From contig DATDSR010000037.1 of assembly GCA_036517855.1 (NCBI GenBank), positions 1 through 22,356 of the forward strand: a stretch of DNA of 22,356 nucleotides. Direction: 5' to 3'. Shown here piece after piece: positions 20,605-22,356 of the stretch (positions within the stretch are counted from its first letter, which is position 1; every line of letters begins with the position of its first letter). The position numbers and the translations under genes are program-made. A model generated the notes under the pieces. The model had not been told where the DNA came from. It did not search any database and was given only the letters and a program-made list of their open reading frames with translations. This DNA is from DATDSR01 sp036517855 (lineage in GTDB: Bacteria > Patescibacteriota > Minisyncoccia > Phycocordibacterales > DATDSR01).

Positions 20605-21694
20605 TTTGTTCTGCCGCTATAGATTTAGCGATGTCAGTTATCAACATCGTTGGGGTCATATTTATATCATACCGCATAAACTCTTTTCCTAAAACAGCTC
20701 GTGAGTTAGTCACGTCAAATTGTGTGGTCTGAAGCAGATAAGGCGTGTAATAAGACAGTATTTTACTCGCTCTACGGAATATTTTAACAGAGCACATTAA
20801 TTTGCTCGTCCCGTAAAGTACCGTTCGTGCAAGCCAAACCCCGGACGCTAGTATCTTTAAATCCCCAAGTCCAAACCCGTCTAGTGTCGCTCGCAAAACC
20901 TCCTCCAGCCTCAATGGTTTTGGGTTTGTAATCTGGTATATTCTTGGTGAGCTGGAGCTGACTTTATTCGAAAGCGAAACCATCCAACTTGTTGCTAGTT
21001 TTACGGGTATTAGATTGAGAACTGCGTCACGACTAACCAACAGAATGTGCAGCCTACGTATAGCATTCAGAGAGGAGGCAATCGCCCTAGCAACCGCATA
21101 GTATCCGAACATGTTTCTAGATTTATCATCGACTGAAGAAAGCAAAATGGAGGGCCTGAATATTAGGTGCCTCACTTGTGACGCCAATACAAGATTCTCT
21201 GCCAGATACTTACTCTCTTCATAAGCATTATCAAAGTGATGTAGAGTAGCAGGTACCTCCTTACACATAGCTTTGGTATGTTTGTCATGCACATATGCCG
21301 TGCCTACGTAAAAGAGAGTGCACTTTAGTTTTTCTGCTAAAGAAATAACGTTTCGAGTACCTCCCACATTGGTGTCCAAAACCCGCTCTCTATTTGCTGG
21401 TTTAAAACTTAAATCTGCAGCCAAGTGCCAAATACCAGCTACCAGGCCGGCTAGTTCTTTCAAGTCGTTATCTAAGATTCCCAGACTTGGGAACTGGAGA
21501 TCTACGGGTATTATGTTGATCTTATCTTCAGCTCTCCACCCCACCTTTTCAAGTGCCTTGGCTACGTACCTTAGTGGATCTGAATGTTCTTTTCGTACGA
21601 GAAAAATAACCTTGTTCCCTTCTCTAACTAAATCTACTGCAAGTTGAGAGCCAAGTAATCCAGTGCCACCCGTAATCAGATATGTTTTCTGCAT
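20588..21694 (-). CDS. Extended SDR / thioester-reductase-like NAD(P)-dependent enzyme
   Basis: The 368-residue protein begins MQKTYLITGGTGLLGSQLA, the Rossmann nucleotide-binding glycine motif (G9-x-x-G12-x-x-G15). It has the catalytic pair Y158-x3-K162 in AYEESKYLAENLVL, and VGTAYVHD where the active-site Ser/Thr is expected. The RPSILL motif after the active site and the segment LAGLVAGIWHLAADLSF match the male-sterility or thioester-reductase branch (NAD_binding_4), which reduces acyl thioesters. A nucleotide-sugar epimerase role is less likely but possible. It is the first gene of the operon. The ATG follows an extremely AT-rich stretch; a TTTTAT -10-like box 6 nt upstream is uncertain. 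No acyl-carrier or adenylation domain is attached. Confidence 0.83.
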   Translation of the reverse strand: MQKTYLITGGTGLLGSQLAVDLVREGNKVIFLVRKEHSDPLRYVAKALEKVGWRAEDKINIIPVDLQFPSLGILDNDLKELAGLVAGIWHLAADLSFKPANRERVLDTNVGGTRNVISLAEKLKCTLFYVGTAYVHDKHTKAMCKEVPATLHHFDNAYEESKYLAENLVLASQVRHLIFRPSILLSSVDDKSRNMFGYYAVARAIASSLNAIRRLHILLVSRDAVLNLIPVKLATSWMVSLSNKVSSSSPRIYQITNPKPLRLEEVLRATLDGFGLGDLKILASGVWLARTVLYGTSKLMCSVKIFRRASKILSYYTPYLLQTTQFDVTNSRAVLGKEFMRYDINMTPTMLITDIAKSIAAEQNEYSK

Positions 21695-21794
21695 TTTTTA
21701 ATAAAAAATAAACAAATGCTCAACCGTGTCCTGGTTCATCTCCTCTATTGTACACCGAGTTGTGGATATAGAGTAGTGGGTTGTGTGGTAGAAT
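21695..21794. promoter_or_regulatory. Divergent promoter region between the SDR operon and the 21801 gene
   Basis: For the plus strand, TG-G-TAGAAT (21786-21794) is followed by ATGGCA (6 nt) and ATG at 21801. For the minus strand, the region before the SDR ATG is nearly pure A/T (about 21695-21715), with TTGAGC at 21725-21720 as a possible -35. No other signal was found in the middle. Confidence 0.55.
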
Positions 21795-21800
21795 ATGGCA

Positions 21801-22334
21801 ATGAGTAAGGCGCATGAATACGGGGCTTTGTTTGGAGCACTTTTGCTCGCTGTTTTAGCAACCGCCGCTTTTTTAATGTACCGAAGCACACCGGTTGTTC
21901 TCTCGCCCACTTCCTCGCCTGAAACAGAGGCGTCAACTACGCCCGAACTCTCGGGGCAAATAGACGAGCATCTCTTTGTGGACAACACCCCAATTGAGGT
22001 CAACTTCTGCGGTAATGAATACTTAGTTAAGCAAATTATAATTGAGGGTGTCGATGTTGTGCAAAGGATTGCCTACTTGGCGACGAACAGGTTATTTACG
22101 GAATATGGTCAGGATAATGATGATTACGGGCTTTGCGCTTACATTGGCCAGAATTTTGTTGTCAGGAGTGAGATACAAGCTAGCCTGATAGAAATACTTA
22201 GAAGCAAGACCGATTCCAAAATATATGATGTTGGCATAGTGAATCATAGTTTTAAAATAGACGTGACCAACGGTGGGATATACTACGGCAATGGTGTGAA
22301 TAGTCTTGTTGGCCCGATCGGCTACCTTAAATAA
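21801..22334 (+). CDS. Membrane-anchored extracytoplasmic protein, unrecognised
   Basis: From the second ATG the product has 177 residues. It has one transmembrane segment (about 8-26), a Ser/Thr/Pro/Glu-rich linker (about 29-53) and a folded domain of about 120 residues (VDNTPIEVNFCGNEYLVKQIIIEGVDVVQRIAYLATN and onward). Two cysteines, in NFCGNE and YGLCAY, could form a disulfide outside the cell. No family was recognised. The start at 21801 is preferred over the ATG at 21795 because an extended -10 box ends at 21794, making 21801 the predicted +1 base. It is divergent from the SDR operon. The stop is 22 nt before the window edge, so the downstream context is unknown. Confidence 0.75.
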   Translation: MSKAHEYGALFGALLLAVLATAAFLMYRSTPVVLSPTSSPETEASTTPELSGQIDEHLFVDNTPIEVNFCGNEYLVKQIIIEGVDVVQRIAYLATNRLFTEYGQDNDDYGLCAYIGQNFVVRSEIQASLIEILRSKTDSKIYDVGIVNHSFKIDVTNGGIYYGNGVNSLVGPIGYLK

Positions 22335-22356
22335 ATTGGGGCCCTTCTAACGAAGG

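Noticed and set aside
1..22356. Recoded TGA (code 25) as in Gracilibacteria
   Set aside because: TGA ends several full-length conserved proteins here (ctpA, cysS, aspS, murG) and is not needed inside any of them.
1..22356. CRISPR array, transposon, prophage or tRNA genes
   Set aside because: No regularly spaced repeats, transposase, phage structural gene or cloverleaf was found on either strand by eye.

Overview
The window looks like a chromosomal stretch from a Patescibacteria (CPR) genome, most likely a Parcubacteria-type lineage. The evidence is: ultra-compact gene packing; the short lysine-rich, membrane-anchored surface proteins typical of that group; trimmed versions of universal enzymes; and a bL9 gene, which several CPR lineages (e.g. 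Microgenomates) lack. TGA is used as a normal stop, so the recoded Gracilibacteria/Absconditabacteria are unlikely. The placement is inferred from gene content only; there is no rRNA here.

Layout. At the left edge is the 5' end of dnaB (minus), then cysS (minus), divergent from a secreted S41 protease (plus) and rplI (plus). Next come a two-ORF GC-rich insert (plus), rpmA (minus), a membrane protein with an Ada-like Cys domain (plus), an M23 murein hydrolase with a small membrane partner (minus), gltX (minus), and a tight minus-strand operon scpA-scpB-D-Ala-D-Ala carboxypeptidase-ftsW-murG. This is followed by aspS, trpS, an EF-hand-like anchored protein and a winged-helix regulator. A four-gene minus-strand operon (SDR/thioester-reductase-like, SAM methyltransferase, 7TM histidine kinase, Nudix hydrolase) and a divergent anchored protein complete the window. 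The core genes therefore cover translation, chromosome segregation and cell-wall synthesis. No tRNA, rRNA, CRISPR array or transposase was seen, and no gene-free stretch exceeds 300 bases.

The main observation is that two expression architectures are interleaved. Core genes usually have no Shine-Dalgarno. Instead an extended -10 box (TGN-TANNNT) sits exactly 6 nt upstream of the start codon, so the start codon would be the first transcribed base (leaderless mRNA). This exact geometry occurs at six genes, with weaker or near versions at five more. In contrast, five short inserts between core genes (3250-4031, 6571-7154, 8471-8831, 13174-13669, 14979-15376) each carry a TTGACA/T -35 box, a 16-17 nt spacer, a -10 box, a 5' leader with a real Shine-Dalgarno, a small unrecognised ORF, and a GC-rich 3' hairpin. 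They look like self-contained, insulated expression cassettes. One also has a nested 72-nt RNA fold after its stop codon.

Other points of interest are an archaeal-type, probably non-discriminating AspRS; a bidirectional promoter with superimposed -10 boxes; a D-Ala-D-Ala carboxypeptidase with a strongly shortened active-site span; a two-copy dispersed palindromic repeat; and a 30-nt near-perfect palindrome between convergent genes. All protein functions are read from motifs by eye, without database searches.
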